From Flavobacteriales bacterium UBA4466 (GTDB lineage Bacteria > Bacteroidota > Bacteroidia > Flavobacteriales_D > Sanyastnellaceae): a DNA stretch of 64,000 bases. The stretch covers positions 1 to 64,000 of the forward strand of contig CAJJDD010000008.1 in the NCBI GenBank assembly GCA_905182895.1, given 5' to 3'. The stretch's first letter is position 1; each line of letters opens with the position of its first letter. A program made the translations under genes and the position numbers. The notes beneath the pieces were generated by a model. It had not been told where the DNA came from. It was given only the letters and a program-made list of their open reading frames with translations, and made no database searches. Shown piece by piece: positions 22,657 through 32,143 of this stretch.

Positions 22657-24275
22657 ATGAAAAACATTTACTTATCGTTCATAGCGCTGTCTTTAGTGAT
22701 CACCGGTTGTAAAGATGATTTCGAAGATCTGGAGTTTGAAGATTGGAAACCAATTATTGCTATTCCACTGGTGTCTTCGGAGATAACAGTAGATGACGTG
22801 TTAACAGAATTAAATCATCCAGAAGAAGTTTTAATTCTAGAAAATGGCTTGGTAGCTCTAAACTATAAAGGAGAGTTGTTTTCTTTTAGTGCTGAAAGCA
22901 TAATAGCTATTCCAAACCAACTGTTTTCTGAATCTATAGTTTTAGGTGAAGCAGAGGCGCTCATTTTAGACAATACAGGAACAGTAACTCCTCCTGCTTT
23001 TGATCTCCCTGTAAATTTAAACCTCTCACCAGCAGATGTAATGGTGTCGGAAGTTAAGTTTTTAGCAGGAGATTTGACAATGAGCCTAACCCGTGAACAA
23101 GATGAAGGTATATCTGGTGTGGTTTCGGTAAATGAGTTGGTAGATGGAGACGGCCAAGTGGCTTCTTTCAGTTTTTCAGGTTCAGAAGCTTTAGGTGTGC
23201 CAGAGATAGTAGGTATAGACTTAACTGGTTACAGATTAAGTCCATTGATCGAATCTTCTAATCAGATTAATTTATCAGCTTCTATCACATTCACGAATAA
23301 TGAGCTGAATACAGCTGTAGAAGGTGATTTTGTCTCTATAGACTTTGATTTATCTAATCTTCAGTTTGAACATATCATAGGAGACTTCGGGAACCTCTCT
23401 CTTTCAGCTGATAATGACTCTATTAGTATAAATCTGTTTGAAAACATCCAAGGAGGCTCTTTCGCTTTAACTAATGCCATTTGTGATCTTACAGTTACTA
23501 ACTCGTTTGGTTTCCCCTCAGATATTGAGCTTGGTCAAGTAGTAAGCATAAACGAAAATACTGGAGTACAAACACCGTTAATTCTAGACGATATAAGTCT
23601 GCAAGGACAGCAGGAATTGGGAGGAGCTCCAGAGGTTGGGATCTTTAGTTTTGACAATGAGAATTCTGATGTCACCTCTTTGTTCGATCCCGCACCGTTA
23701 TTGGTCGTGTTTAATATGTACTGCAGTGTCTAACCCAGAGTGGTCCGCCTCCGCCTGAATGATCTTAATCTTTATTACGAGTGAAAGTGCTTTCGATGTA
23801 GGCATTGACTTAATTCTTACCTCTGGAAGGTTATGCGCTGAATATGTCTGGTCGTAACAGATACCATGCCTGCCATTCAGTATCTCTTTTGATGCTCATG
23901 AACGAAGAAATAGACTCCATTGAGTTTAAGTTCCAGATGGACAATGCGATTTCCATTAGATATTGCTTTCCAGGCATTAATTCTTAGATAGTAATAAGGA
24001 CATGGTGACTGATAGCCTTTGTTTCTAGAACAATCCTACTAATTATGGCGTCGGCACTGGTAACTGACTGCCGATGGAAATGTAACTTCTCCTTCCCAGT
24101 GCGGTTAACTTCATCTTATTAGAGGATGAAAGAGTTACAGAGGGTATTCAAAGGACACGAAGATTGTGTTTTGTTCAGAGTCTATATTCAATAGTCTCCT
24201 GGGTGCTGAGAATCAGGATGTGATTACGGGTCAAAGAGACGCAGAAAGTGGATATTACATTGGGAGCTAACATAG
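22657..24275 (+). CDS. Uncharacterised lipoprotein, 3' part badly frameshifted
   Basis: Starts 7 bp after valS. Lipoprotein signal MKNIYLSFIALSLVITGC with the lipobox cysteine at residue 18, followed by an acidic segment (KDDFEDLEFEDW). The clean ORF runs to 23733. Beyond that, coding-like stretches continue in changing frames (DSIEFKFQMDNAIS, FILLEDERVTE, KVDITLGAN), so the true gene probably ends near 24270, giving about 530 codons. I do not recognise the family. The context, directly upstream of a DUF5723 outer-membrane protein, suggests an envelope role. Confidence 0.6.
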
Positions 24276-24298
24276 TAGGGCTTTGGACATATAGCCTT

Positions 24299-25642
24299 TT
24301 GAAAGTACTGATATTCCTCTTCGCCATCCTCGTGTTCTTTAGAAGGACTGAGGTCAGGTAAATACATATTACTTCAGTGACTGGTCTGCAGAAAGTCAGT
24401 GGAATTATAATCCAGCGTTGCAAAGCAAAGAAAAGTTATTTATTTATGTTCCTGTAATCTCTGGTATACATGTTTCTACTGGGCATACGGGATTTGCCTA
24501 TGAAGATGGTATCCAAAATAAAAGCGTAGACTTTTCGAGTTTAATAAATGGCCTAGACCAAAAGAATCATCTGTTAAATGAGATTAATACCACACTTTTC
24601 GCATTGGGAGTGAAGTTTGGAAAAGTTCAATTAAGAACTGGTGTCAGCACTCATCTCGAGTCTAGATTTTCTTATACAAAGGATTTGTTAGAATTGGCAT
24701 GGAAGGGAAACGGTCATCCTGATGTTATAGGCAGAAGACTATCTATGGATGGAACAGGTTTTAGCTCTGTTCTTTACTCAACATTTCTTCTTAGGAGGTT
24801 CTGTGAGTCTGTTAGACGATAAGCTGAATCTGGGAATAAATGGGAAATTCTTCAATGGCCTAGCTACTGTTTACACAGAAAACAGCACTTTCGGTTTAAG
24901 AACTAGTGCAGATGATTATACCGTAACTGTAGATGGAAGTTTTGACTTGAGAACATCAGGGCTAAATACCCTTGGAGATAGCCTTGAATATAACCGATTC
25001 TTACCATTTTCAGCAGAAGGAAATAGAGGGTTTGGAGTTGATTTAGGCTTCACTTATTCACCTGTAGAAAAATTCACATTGGAAGCTTCAGCCACTAATC
25101 TAGGGTCTATTAATTGGAAGCAAGATACCGAAGGGTACAAGCTGAATAATCAAGATATAGCTTACTCAGGATTTGATTTAGATCAGTTTTTATCCGCACC
25201 TGACTCTGCAGAGTCAACTATAGAACAGTTTGCAGACTCCATTACTGATTTATTTATACCAGAAGAAAATTCAGATAATTTTTCTACTAAAATGAACAGG
25301 AATATTTTCCTTGCAGGAACTATAAATTTCAGTAAGAAATCTAAGGCTACTGTTTTTTTCAATAGTAGAAATAGTTTTGGAGAAACATTTAACTCTCTAG
25401 GAGGTATTTACTCCAAGAACTTTGGAAGAACCCTTCAATTAAGAGGTGGGCTTCAGATTTTCAATATGAAAGACATGTTGATTCCTGTTGGTTTCATGAT
25501 AAACGTGGGGCCGGTTCAGCTTGGATTGCATACTGATAATGTAGCATCAGTGATTCAAAGAAAAAAGGCCAAGTATGTATCAGGAATGTTCTCGATAGGA
25601 TTAAGGTTCGGGAAGGACGAAAGAGTGAAAATCACAGATTAA
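24299..25642 (+). CDS. DUF5723 family outer-membrane protein, frameshifted
   Basis: The coding signal begins with a hydrophobic signal peptide (KVLIFLFAILVFF) after a TTG at 24299. Then come SDWSAESQWNYNPAL, the N-terminal signature of this family, and IYVPVISGIHVSTGHTGF. The track shows only 24418-24822 and 24749-25642, which join through an indel near 24780. The C-terminal part is a beta-barrel (NLGINGKFFNG, RGFGVDLGFTYSPVEKF, VGPVQLGLHTDNV). DUF5723 proteins resemble PorV/FadL-type barrels and are widespread in Bacteroidota with no assigned function. The stop is directly followed by ppk, so the genes are probably in one operon. Confidence 0.78.
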
Positions 25643-27672
25643 TTGGGCTATTATAATAGAGAATTAAGTTGGCTATCCTTTAACGAAAGGGTTTTACAGG
25701 AAGCCGAAGATAAATCAGTTCCTCTTACAGAGAGAATGAGATTCTTAGGTATATTCTCTAATAATTTAGATGAGTTTTTTGAAGTTCGCGTAGCTGGGAT
25801 AATTCAACAAGTTGAGATTAGCGATCTAAGACTAAAGCTAAATTCGATGAAGATCCAGCAGACGTTTTAGCAAAAGTAGGAGCTAAAATCAGAACACTTC
25901 AGACTAGGAGGGACGAAGTCTACACAAGGTTAAAAAAGGAATTCAATAAAGAAGGAATAGAAATCATCTCCCATGAGAATATTCCGTCAGAAAACATCGA
26001 AGAATTAAAAGCATTTTTTTATCAGGTACTTCGACCTAAGCTTGTGCCTATAATGCTTGACCAGGTAAACGAATTTCCAAGTCTAGAAGATAAAGAGATT
26101 TATCTATTAGTGAAATTAGAATTAGAAAATGGGGGTATTAATTTTTCGCTCATAGAAATACCTGATTCTATTGATAGATTTTATGTTATAAATTCTTCCA
26201 ATGGAACTTCCAAGGTCATTTATATAGATGACATCATTCGCTTTAAATTGAGTAAACTCTTCAGAACATTAAATTTAAAGCAAGTCAGTTCCTATACCAT
26301 TAAAATCACAAGAGACGCTGAGTTAGATTACGATGATGACTTCAGTAAGGGGGTAATGGAGAAAATGGAGAAGTCCGTAAAAAAGAGAAAAAAAGGGGAT
26401 TATGTACGACTTCTTTATGATAAAGAAATGCCTGAAGATATGGTGGTTTTTCTTAAAAGTAAGCTTAAGATAAAAGGAAAGTCGAACATTATAGCAGGGG
26501 GGAAATATCATAATAAAAAGGATTTGCTTTCGTTCCCTTCGTTTGATAAAGGAAAGCTTTCATTCAGAAAAAAGGAAATACTCAGACATCCAGACTTTAA
26601 GGGAGAACACAGCCTATTTAATGTGATCCTGAAAAAGGATGTGATGATTCATATGCCTTACCAGAGTTTTGATTACATCACTGCTTTTTTACGAGAGGCA
26701 GCCATTGATCCCTTTGTAAAATCTATTAGTATTACACTTTATAGAGTAAGCAAGGATTCCGATATCGTACACGCCTTAATTAATGCCGCTAAAAACGGAA
26801 AAAAGGTAACGGTAGTTATTGAATTACAAGCCAGATTTGACGAAGAAAACAACATCTATTATTCAGACTTACTGAAAGATGCAGGCGCTAGAGTTATATT
26901 CGGTGCTTATTGCTTAAAAGTTCATTCAAAAATAATTTTAATTCAATAACCGTAATTAATTTCTAGGCACATGGGATATCTAGGCACTGGGAACTTTCAT
27001 GAAGGGAACTCTAAAATTTATGAAGACCTAGGAATATTTACAGCCAGTAATCTTATCGTCTCTGATTTAAAAAAGCTATTCAGTCTATTCGAAAATGCCT
27101 TCCAAAGAATAAGGTTCTCGTCTCTTGTCGTTTCGCCATTTGACACTAGAATTAAATTTTCTGAGCTTATTCTAAACGAGATACTTCATGCGCAGCGAGG
27201 CAAAGAAGCATACATTAATTTAAAATTAAACAACCTTGTAGATAAACAAATGATAAATCTGCTTTATCAAGCCAGCAAGTCTGGAGTAAAAATAAAGCTA
27301 ACAGTACGTGGGATTTGCTGTCTAATTCCTGGGAAAGCAGGGCTCAGTGAAAATATAGAAGTTCGAAGCATCGTAGGACGTTATCTTGAACATAGCAGAG
27401 TTATTGAGTTTGGTAACGCTGGAAATCCCCTTATATACATCTCCTCTGCAGATTGGATGGGGCGTAACTTAGATAAGAGGATTGAGGTTAGTATGCCAGT
27501 GTTAGACAAGAAGCTTATTTCGGAGTTGAGGTCTTATTTTGCGTTGCAATGGTCAGATAACCAAAAGTCAAGAATTATAGATGTAGACCAAACCAACCCT
27601 TACTTCATAGAAGGAGAGGCCAAGATAGATGCTCAGCAGGTGAGGTATAATGAACTAAAAGAATTATTATGA
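25643..27672 (+). CDS. ppk1: Polyphosphate kinase 1, frameshifted
   Basis: Makes polyphosphate from ATP. N-terminal domain [20 protein letters not shown] and [13 protein letters not shown]; middle [18 protein letters not shown] and [17 protein letters not shown]; first catalytic-site segment KVHSKIILI; second [12 protein letters not shown], which contains the phosphorylated-histidine region of the family. Breaks near 25860 ([14 protein letters not shown] follows in another frame) and near 26945 are short and leave about 676 codons, normal for PPK1. The track start is TTG. Removing one T would give TAATG, with ATG overlapping the previous stop, so the TTG is probably an artefact. The stop overlaps the ppx start by 4 bp (ATGA). 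Confidence 0.94.
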
Positions 27673-28565
27673 GATTAGCAGCTATAGATATAGGGTCCAA
27701 TGCCATAAGATTATTAATAGAAGAGGTGATAAGAACAGAAAGTCAAAATTATGTTCGAAAGATATCCTTAACAAGAGTCCCTTTGAGGCTAGGAGAAGAT
27801 TCATTCAGCGTAGGGAAGATTACCACTAAAAAGACAAATCAATTAGTTCGAACCATGGAAGCTTTTTGGAATCTGATGGATGTTCATGAAGTCTCCGATT
27901 TTAGAGCTTGTGCCACATCGGCTATGAGAGAAGCTTCTAATGGAGTTAGTGTGGCAGAAATAGTCAGGTTAAGAACCAATGTAGATATCGAAATTATCTC
28001 AGGTACAGAAGAGGCTTCATTGCTCTTTTCTAACTTCAAAGACTCTAGGCATATAGAGGCTCTAAAATCCTATCTCTACATAGATTTAGGTGGCGGAAGT
28101 ACAGAGATTACACTTATAGAAAAGGGAAAAAGAACCGCAGCTAAATCATTTAAAATAGGAACGGTAAGAGGATTAAATAGGTCTAATATTGAGTCTATAT
28201 GGGAAGAGTTAGAGGACTGGTTGATAGAGAATAAAATTAGAGAAAAGAAGCTTATAGGGATTGGAACTGGAGGAAACATAAACAGATTACATAAAGAGTC
28301 TGGTTTAAAATCGGTTGAAAATCTAGAATTGGCTGTATTAGAAAACACCCATGATTACCTCGCTAGCTACACCTATGAGGAACGAATTAGTAAATTAGGC
28401 CTAAAACCTGATAGGGCAGATGTAATAGTAATAGCCGCAGAAATTTACACGAGAATTATGAAGTCGGCATTAGTTGACGAAATCAAGGTGCCTAAAGTCG
28501 GTTTGTCAGACGGGATAATACTGGAGTTATATAAAAATTGGGAGAACAAAATCTTTAATGAATGA
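27669..28565 (+). CDS. ppx: Ppx/GppA family phosphatase (exopolyphosphatase)
   Basis: 298 residues of the ASKHA-fold family: phosphate-1 motif AAIDIGSNAIRLLI, then RACATSAMREASN, the EIISGTEEASLLF segment with the catalytic glutamate, and phosphate-2 motif YIDLGGGSTEI. The length matches the short Bacteroidota form. It hydrolyses polyphosphate from the ends or acts on pppGpp. The ATGA overlap with ppk shows translational coupling and argues for polyphosphate turnover. Confidence 0.93.
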   Translation: MRLAAIDIGSNAIRLLIEEVIRTESQNYVRKISLTRVPLRLGEDSFSVGKITTKKTNQLVRTMEAFWNLMDVHEVSDFRACATSAMREASNGVSVAEIVRLRTNVDIEIISGTEEASLLFSNFKDSRHIEALKSYLYIDLGGGSTEITLIEKGKRTAAKSFKIGTVRGLNRSNIESIWEELEDWLIENKIREKKLIGIGTGGNINRLHKESGLKSVENLELAVLENTHDYLASYTYEERISKLGLKPDRADVIVIAAEIYTRIMKSALVDEIKVPKVGLSDGIILELYKNWENKIFNE

Positions 28566-28598
28566 AGATGATATTATTTACAGAGTTTTTTTAAAGGT

Positions 28599-30047
28599 CT
28601 AGTTGAAATTTTCGTTCATCCATTTCTCCAGCTTGAAAGCTCTGTCTGGCTTCAGTAATAATTCACCTTTAGAGTCTAAAAGGAACATCACTGGAGTAGT
28701 TGCAATTCGGTAATCCCTAGCTACATCACTTTGCCATCCTTCCAGTTGACTTACGTTGATCCAGTTACACTGTTTCGCTTTTATTCCGTTCAGCCATGCA
28801 TTCCTTTCCATGTCTACAGAGACTCCTATTATCTCGAATCCTTTAGCTTTGTGAGCATCATATATTTTCTTGATTACTGGCATCTCTTGTTCACACTTGT
28901 GACACCAGGAAGCCCAAAACATAACTAGAGTTAGATCATTTTTAGCTGCCACCGTTCTTAGGTTTACGCTTTTTCCGTTTTCATCCAAAATGGTAAAATC
29001 TGCAGGGGTATTTCCAATTTTAAGACTCTTTAAATCCTGTTTCCTGCGCTTCATAATATTGGCTACATCTGAATCACTACAAGCATTATCGTTCAAATAA
29101 TTATCAGCTATATAGAATGCCTCATCTTCCATTCCGCTTGTGTAAAATCCTTCCATCATAGTAAACAGCATGAAGTATTTGACCTTATCGTTAACCGATG
29201 CTTTATCTTGAATTTCATCAGCAGCATTGTAAAATCCATTCTCTCTATCCTTACTAGCATGAATCCTCATGTAATCTTGTATCCTATCATTAAGGGCCAT
29301 ACTTCTCACTAAAGACTCATCAGAGAAGTCGATGTCCTTCCAGTAATTTCCTTGGTCAAATCTATTCGGGCTCTGCATTCTTCTAATCATCTTAGCGAAG
29401 AATGTATTCGGATAACTTTCAGCCATAGCGTCTTGCTGAACTTTAAGCGTTTTTTCTTGCTCATAAATTAATTTCAGTTTAACATCTGTAGATGCCTTCA
29501 TCCCTCTGATTTTTTTCAGTTCAGCCTTGTGCTTATTTGAGGCGCTCTTATGTTCTGTAAGCGCCTTATTTTCCTCTGAATTCGTTATTTTAATTGTTCT
29601 CTCTATATTGAAAGCATTTCCAGAAAGGTTAATGCTCTTTTCATTGGGATTTAGAATGAATTCACCTAGCTGATATTTTTTAAACCCAATTTTATGAACA
29701 CCTATTTTGGCATCCTTGAGGTTCAGGGTGAAAGCCCCGTTTTTTACTATAGTACTGTCTAAGATGAAAATATCTTTTCCCTCAGTTTCATAAATTCTCA
29801 CAAGTTTTCCTTCCACAGTGGCTCCATTGGTAATAGTTCCATTAATAGTGAAATCACCTGAAATATCTCCTATTTCATTTTTATCTGTGTAATCAATAGA
29901 TGAAGATTTAGAAACTTGCGAAGAAGAAGTATCCTCTGCATTTTTAGTAGAAATTGATTTCTCATCATTCGAGGCATCAGAAGCTGCAGATTCGCAGCCC
30001 GCGGCCGTTAATAAGAATAAAGTTAGAAAGCTAAAAAGTATTTTCAT
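28599..30047 (-). CDS. TlpA-like thiol-disulfide lipoprotein with DUF4369 domain
   Basis: 482 residues. Lipoprotein signal MKILFSFLTLFLLTAAGC with a Ser/Asp/Asn/Glu-rich linker. The N-terminal half has a DUF4369-type beta domain (FTINGTITNGATVEGKLVRI). The middle is helical and Lys-rich. The C-terminus is a thioredoxin fold with FWASWCHKCEQEMPVI (CxxC = CHKC) and the cis-proline region TTPVMFLLD. Such proteins act as periplasmic or envelope disulfide reductases, for instance in cytochrome or envelope protein maturation. The partner is unknown. Own promoter upstream. Confidence 0.88.
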   Translation of the reverse strand: MKILFSFLTLFLLTAAGCESAASDASNDEKSISTKNAEDTSSSQVSKSSSIDYTDKNEIGDISGDFTINGTITNGATVEGKLVRIYETEGKDIFILDSTIVKNGAFTLNLKDAKIGVHKIGFKKYQLGEFILNPNEKSINLSGNAFNIERTIKITNSEENKALTEHKSASNKHKAELKKIRGMKASTDVKLKLIYEQEKTLKVQQDAMAESYPNTFFAKMIRRMQSPNRFDQGNYWKDIDFSDESLVRSMALNDRIQDYMRIHASKDRENGFYNAADEIQDKASVNDKVKYFMLFTMMEGFYTSGMEDEAFYIADNYLNDNACSDSDVANIMKRRKQDLKSLKIGNTPADFTILDENGKSVNLRTVAAKNDLTLVMFWASWCHKCEQEMPVIKKIYDAHKAKGFEIIGVSVDMERNAWLNGIKAKQCNWINVSQLEGWQSDVARDYRIATTPVMFLLDSKGELLLKPDRAFKLEKWMNENFN

Positions 30048-30067
30048 TTCGTGCTATTTTTGATGTA

Positions 30068-30097
30068 CAAATATACAAAGTAGGTTAGGCTCATTCA
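30068..30097 (-). promoter_or_regulatory. Full Bacteroidota promoter for the TlpA-like gene
   Basis: Minus strand: TTG, 20 nt, then TATATTTG, matching the -33/-7 consensus and spacing. The -7 element (30068-30075) lies about 20 bp upstream of the ATG at 30047. This is the clearest promoter in the window. Confidence 0.6.
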
Positions 30098-30134
30098 AGG
30101 TTTAACAGTTCTCTAACAAAAATAAGATTAACTA

Positions 30135-30692
30135 TTGGAAATTTCTCAAGTATTAAATACCCTTCAGTTAACAGAAATTCCGCCAAAGGATGTTTTAGAA
30201 GAGATAGTCGAAGACCATATATTTCAGTTGCGTGATTATTTTCTTCGAAACCCTGTAGTTAAACAGCTTTACGCTGCTAGGATTAGAAAGCTGAATAGGC
30301 TTTTCGAAATACAAGAGCAATACATAAACAACAAAGAGCATAAATCTTTAGATGTATATGAGGATATTAAGTTGATCGGTTCAGATTTCCTTGACCTATT
30401 GAAGGACTTCGAGAAAAACCAATCTATTTTGAGAGGTCAGCTAGCATCCACTTTATGCATTAGACGGCTTATAAAAACAGTAGAAACATTAATCCAGCTG
30501 CAGCAGGAGTATGAACTGCAATTTAAATTAATCTTTGAAAAAAAATTCTCTGGGTTTAGCGATTTAGTGCCAGTTAAGTTATCCGAGCATCTAGCTACTG
30601 GAGAGGTCATTCGTTTTCTTCAGCAGAAAGATTTAGAGGCTGCTAGGCCTTTAATAGAAAAAGAATATTCCAGAATTTTACTCATACCTTAG
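30135..30692 (+). CDS. Hypothetical protein, 185 aa
   Basis: A soluble, mostly helical protein without signal peptide or membrane segment. The centre is rich in Glu, Lys, Leu and Gln (RKLNRLFEIQEQYINNKEH), which may form coiled coil. I do not recognise the family. The start is TTG. The preceding A makes ATTG, so an ATG with an inserted T is possible. It converges with the permease gene and their last 15 bp overlap. No operon partner on its strand. Confidence 0.6.
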   Translation: MEISQVLNTLQLTEIPPKDVLEEIVEDHIFQLRDYFLRNPVVKQLYAARIRKLNRLFEIQEQYINNKEHKSLDVYEDIKLIGSDFLDLLKDFEKNQSILRGQLASTLCIRRLIKTVETLIQLQQEYELQFKLIFEKKFSGFSDLVPVKLSEHLATGEVIRFLQQKDLEAARPLIEKEYSRILLIP

Positions 30693-31913
30693 AGCATCTA
30701 TAGGGTCAAGTTCAGACGCTTTTTTAGCAGGGTAATATCCGCTAACTACACTAACCACAAAACAAAGAGCGACACCTATAAAAAGCCACATCCATGGCAC
30801 TGTAAAACCTGTGCTTAAGAAAAGAGCAGTTATATTTCCGAATAACACCCCGAAAACTATTCCTACTATACCTCCTATTTGACCTATGATTATAGCCTCG
30901 ATTAAAAACTGCTGCTTAATTAAAGAAGCACTGGCTCCTATAGCTTTTCTCACTCCTATTTCTTTAGTTCTTTCGGTTACTGAAACCAACATGATATTCA
31001 TTAACCCTATGCCGGCCCCCAAGAGAGTTATAAAGCCCAGGACAGTGGCAGCCACGGTGACATTACTCAGGTTTTCTATAACCATATTTGCAGTACTATC
31101 GGCTTTGTTAATTTGAAAGGACTCTTCGCTAATGCCGTCTTTTCTAATAAGTTTCATGTTGCCCATAGCCACTTGGATGGCGTCATCTAGCTCTCTCGGG
31201 TCAGTCACCATCACATTTGTTCTGTACTCTGTAGATTTAGTTTCGTATGATTTTCTAGTAACGCTTACAGGAATTAGACATTGATTGTCACCACTTAAAT
31301 TCAGAGTATTTCCCTTAGAGGCCAAAATTCCTATGACAGTGAACTTTCGAGAGTCTATAGATATGTGGGAGCCGACAGCTGTTTCAGGGTTTGTAAATAG
31401 CTTTTTCACTATATCTGAGCCCATCACTACTACATTGTTCCCTAAAGAAATTTCAGTCCTAGAAAAATTCCTACCAGATTCTATAGAGTAGCCAGAGAGT
31501 TCTAAATAATTCTCATCTACTCCATTAACCATTACGTTAGGGTTTGTTAATTCAGAAAGGTGTTTAACCGTAGCTCCAAATTTGGCCATGGCTGTAATGC
31601 TTACTAGATCTTCCCTAGGATATTCTCGTTTGAATTCTTTGGCTTCAGAGTAGCTAATATCGGTATACTTTTTATTGACTTGACCTCTTCGTCTTCCTCT
31701 GGTGTTATTTGCTTTAATAATAAATGTATTGGTGCCTAGAGAGGTGAATTCACTGCTTATTTTCTTCTCTAGTGCAGTGGTGGCAGTGATTATGCTTATT
31801 AAAGCCGTGATACCTATCGCTATAATAAGAACTGTAAGAGTAGTCCTTAGAAGTTGTGCTCTCACCGACTTAATAGCCACATTTATATTCTCGATAACTG
31901 CTTTTCTTTTCAC
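30678..31913 (-). CDS. MacB/FtsX-type ABC transporter permease
   Basis: 411 residues with the MacB layout: N-terminal membrane helix (TTLTVLIIAIGITALISIIT), a large periplasmic MacB_PCD domain (SLGTNTFIIKANN, VVVMGSDIVKKLF, FTVIGILASKG), then a three-helix FtsX domain containing MNIMLVSVTERTKEIGVRKA and ending DPIDALRYE. It starts at GTG. No ATP-binding subunit is adjacent, so it works with an ATPase encoded elsewhere. Likely role: mechanotransmission-driven export of a lipoprotein, peptide or small molecule. Confidence 0.9.
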   Translation of the reverse strand: MKRKAVIENINVAIKSVRAQLLRTTLTVLIIAIGITALISIITATTALEKKISSEFTSLGTNTFIIKANNTRGRRRGQVNKKYTDISYSEAKEFKREYPREDLVSITAMAKFGATVKHLSELTNPNVMVNGVDENYLELSGYSIESGRNFSRTEISLGNNVVVMGSDIVKKLFTNPETAVGSHISIDSRKFTVIGILASKGNTLNLSGDNQCLIPVSVTRKSYETKSTEYRTNVMVTDPRELDDAIQVAMGNMKLIRKDGISEESFQINKADSTANMVIENLSNVTVAATVLGFITLLGAGIGLMNIMLVSVTERTKEIGVRKAIGASASLIKQQFLIEAIIIGQIGGIVGIVFGVLFGNITALFLSTGFTVPWMWLFIGVALCFVVSVVSGYYPAKKASELDPIDALRYE

Positions 31914-32029
31914 AAGAGTAAAATTAAGGTTTGATCACATAGACCAAAGTGAATAAAGCATAAGATTTCGGCTAAGAAATAGATGAGTAAATCTTCGTTT
32001 TTTTTCGAGAAACTAGAACTTTGAAAACT

Positions 32030-32048
32030 CCGTGTATTAAATACACGG
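32030..32048. promoter_or_regulatory. Perfect palindrome upstream of aconitase
   Basis: CCGTGTATTAAATACACGG: two perfect 9-bp arms around one central base. It lies in the divergent region between the permease and aconitase genes, about 66 bp upstream of the putative aconitase -7 element. The size and symmetry fit a dimeric regulator site. No T-run follows, so it is not a terminator. The regulator is unknown. Confidence 0.5.
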
Positions 32049-32113
32049 TATAAGGGTTTGTTTATTAACTCATTAAGAGATTGCGTTGCAACACTGAATT
32101 CCATAGTAATGAG

Positions 32114-32121
32114 TACTTTTG
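32114..32121 (+). promoter_or_regulatory. -7 element (TACTTTTG) for aconitase
   Basis: Exact TAnnTTTG match ending 22 bp before the ATG at 32144. It would give a leader of about 15-20 nt. Confidence 0.5.
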
Positions 32122-32143
32122 AGCACCGATAAAATTTAACAGA

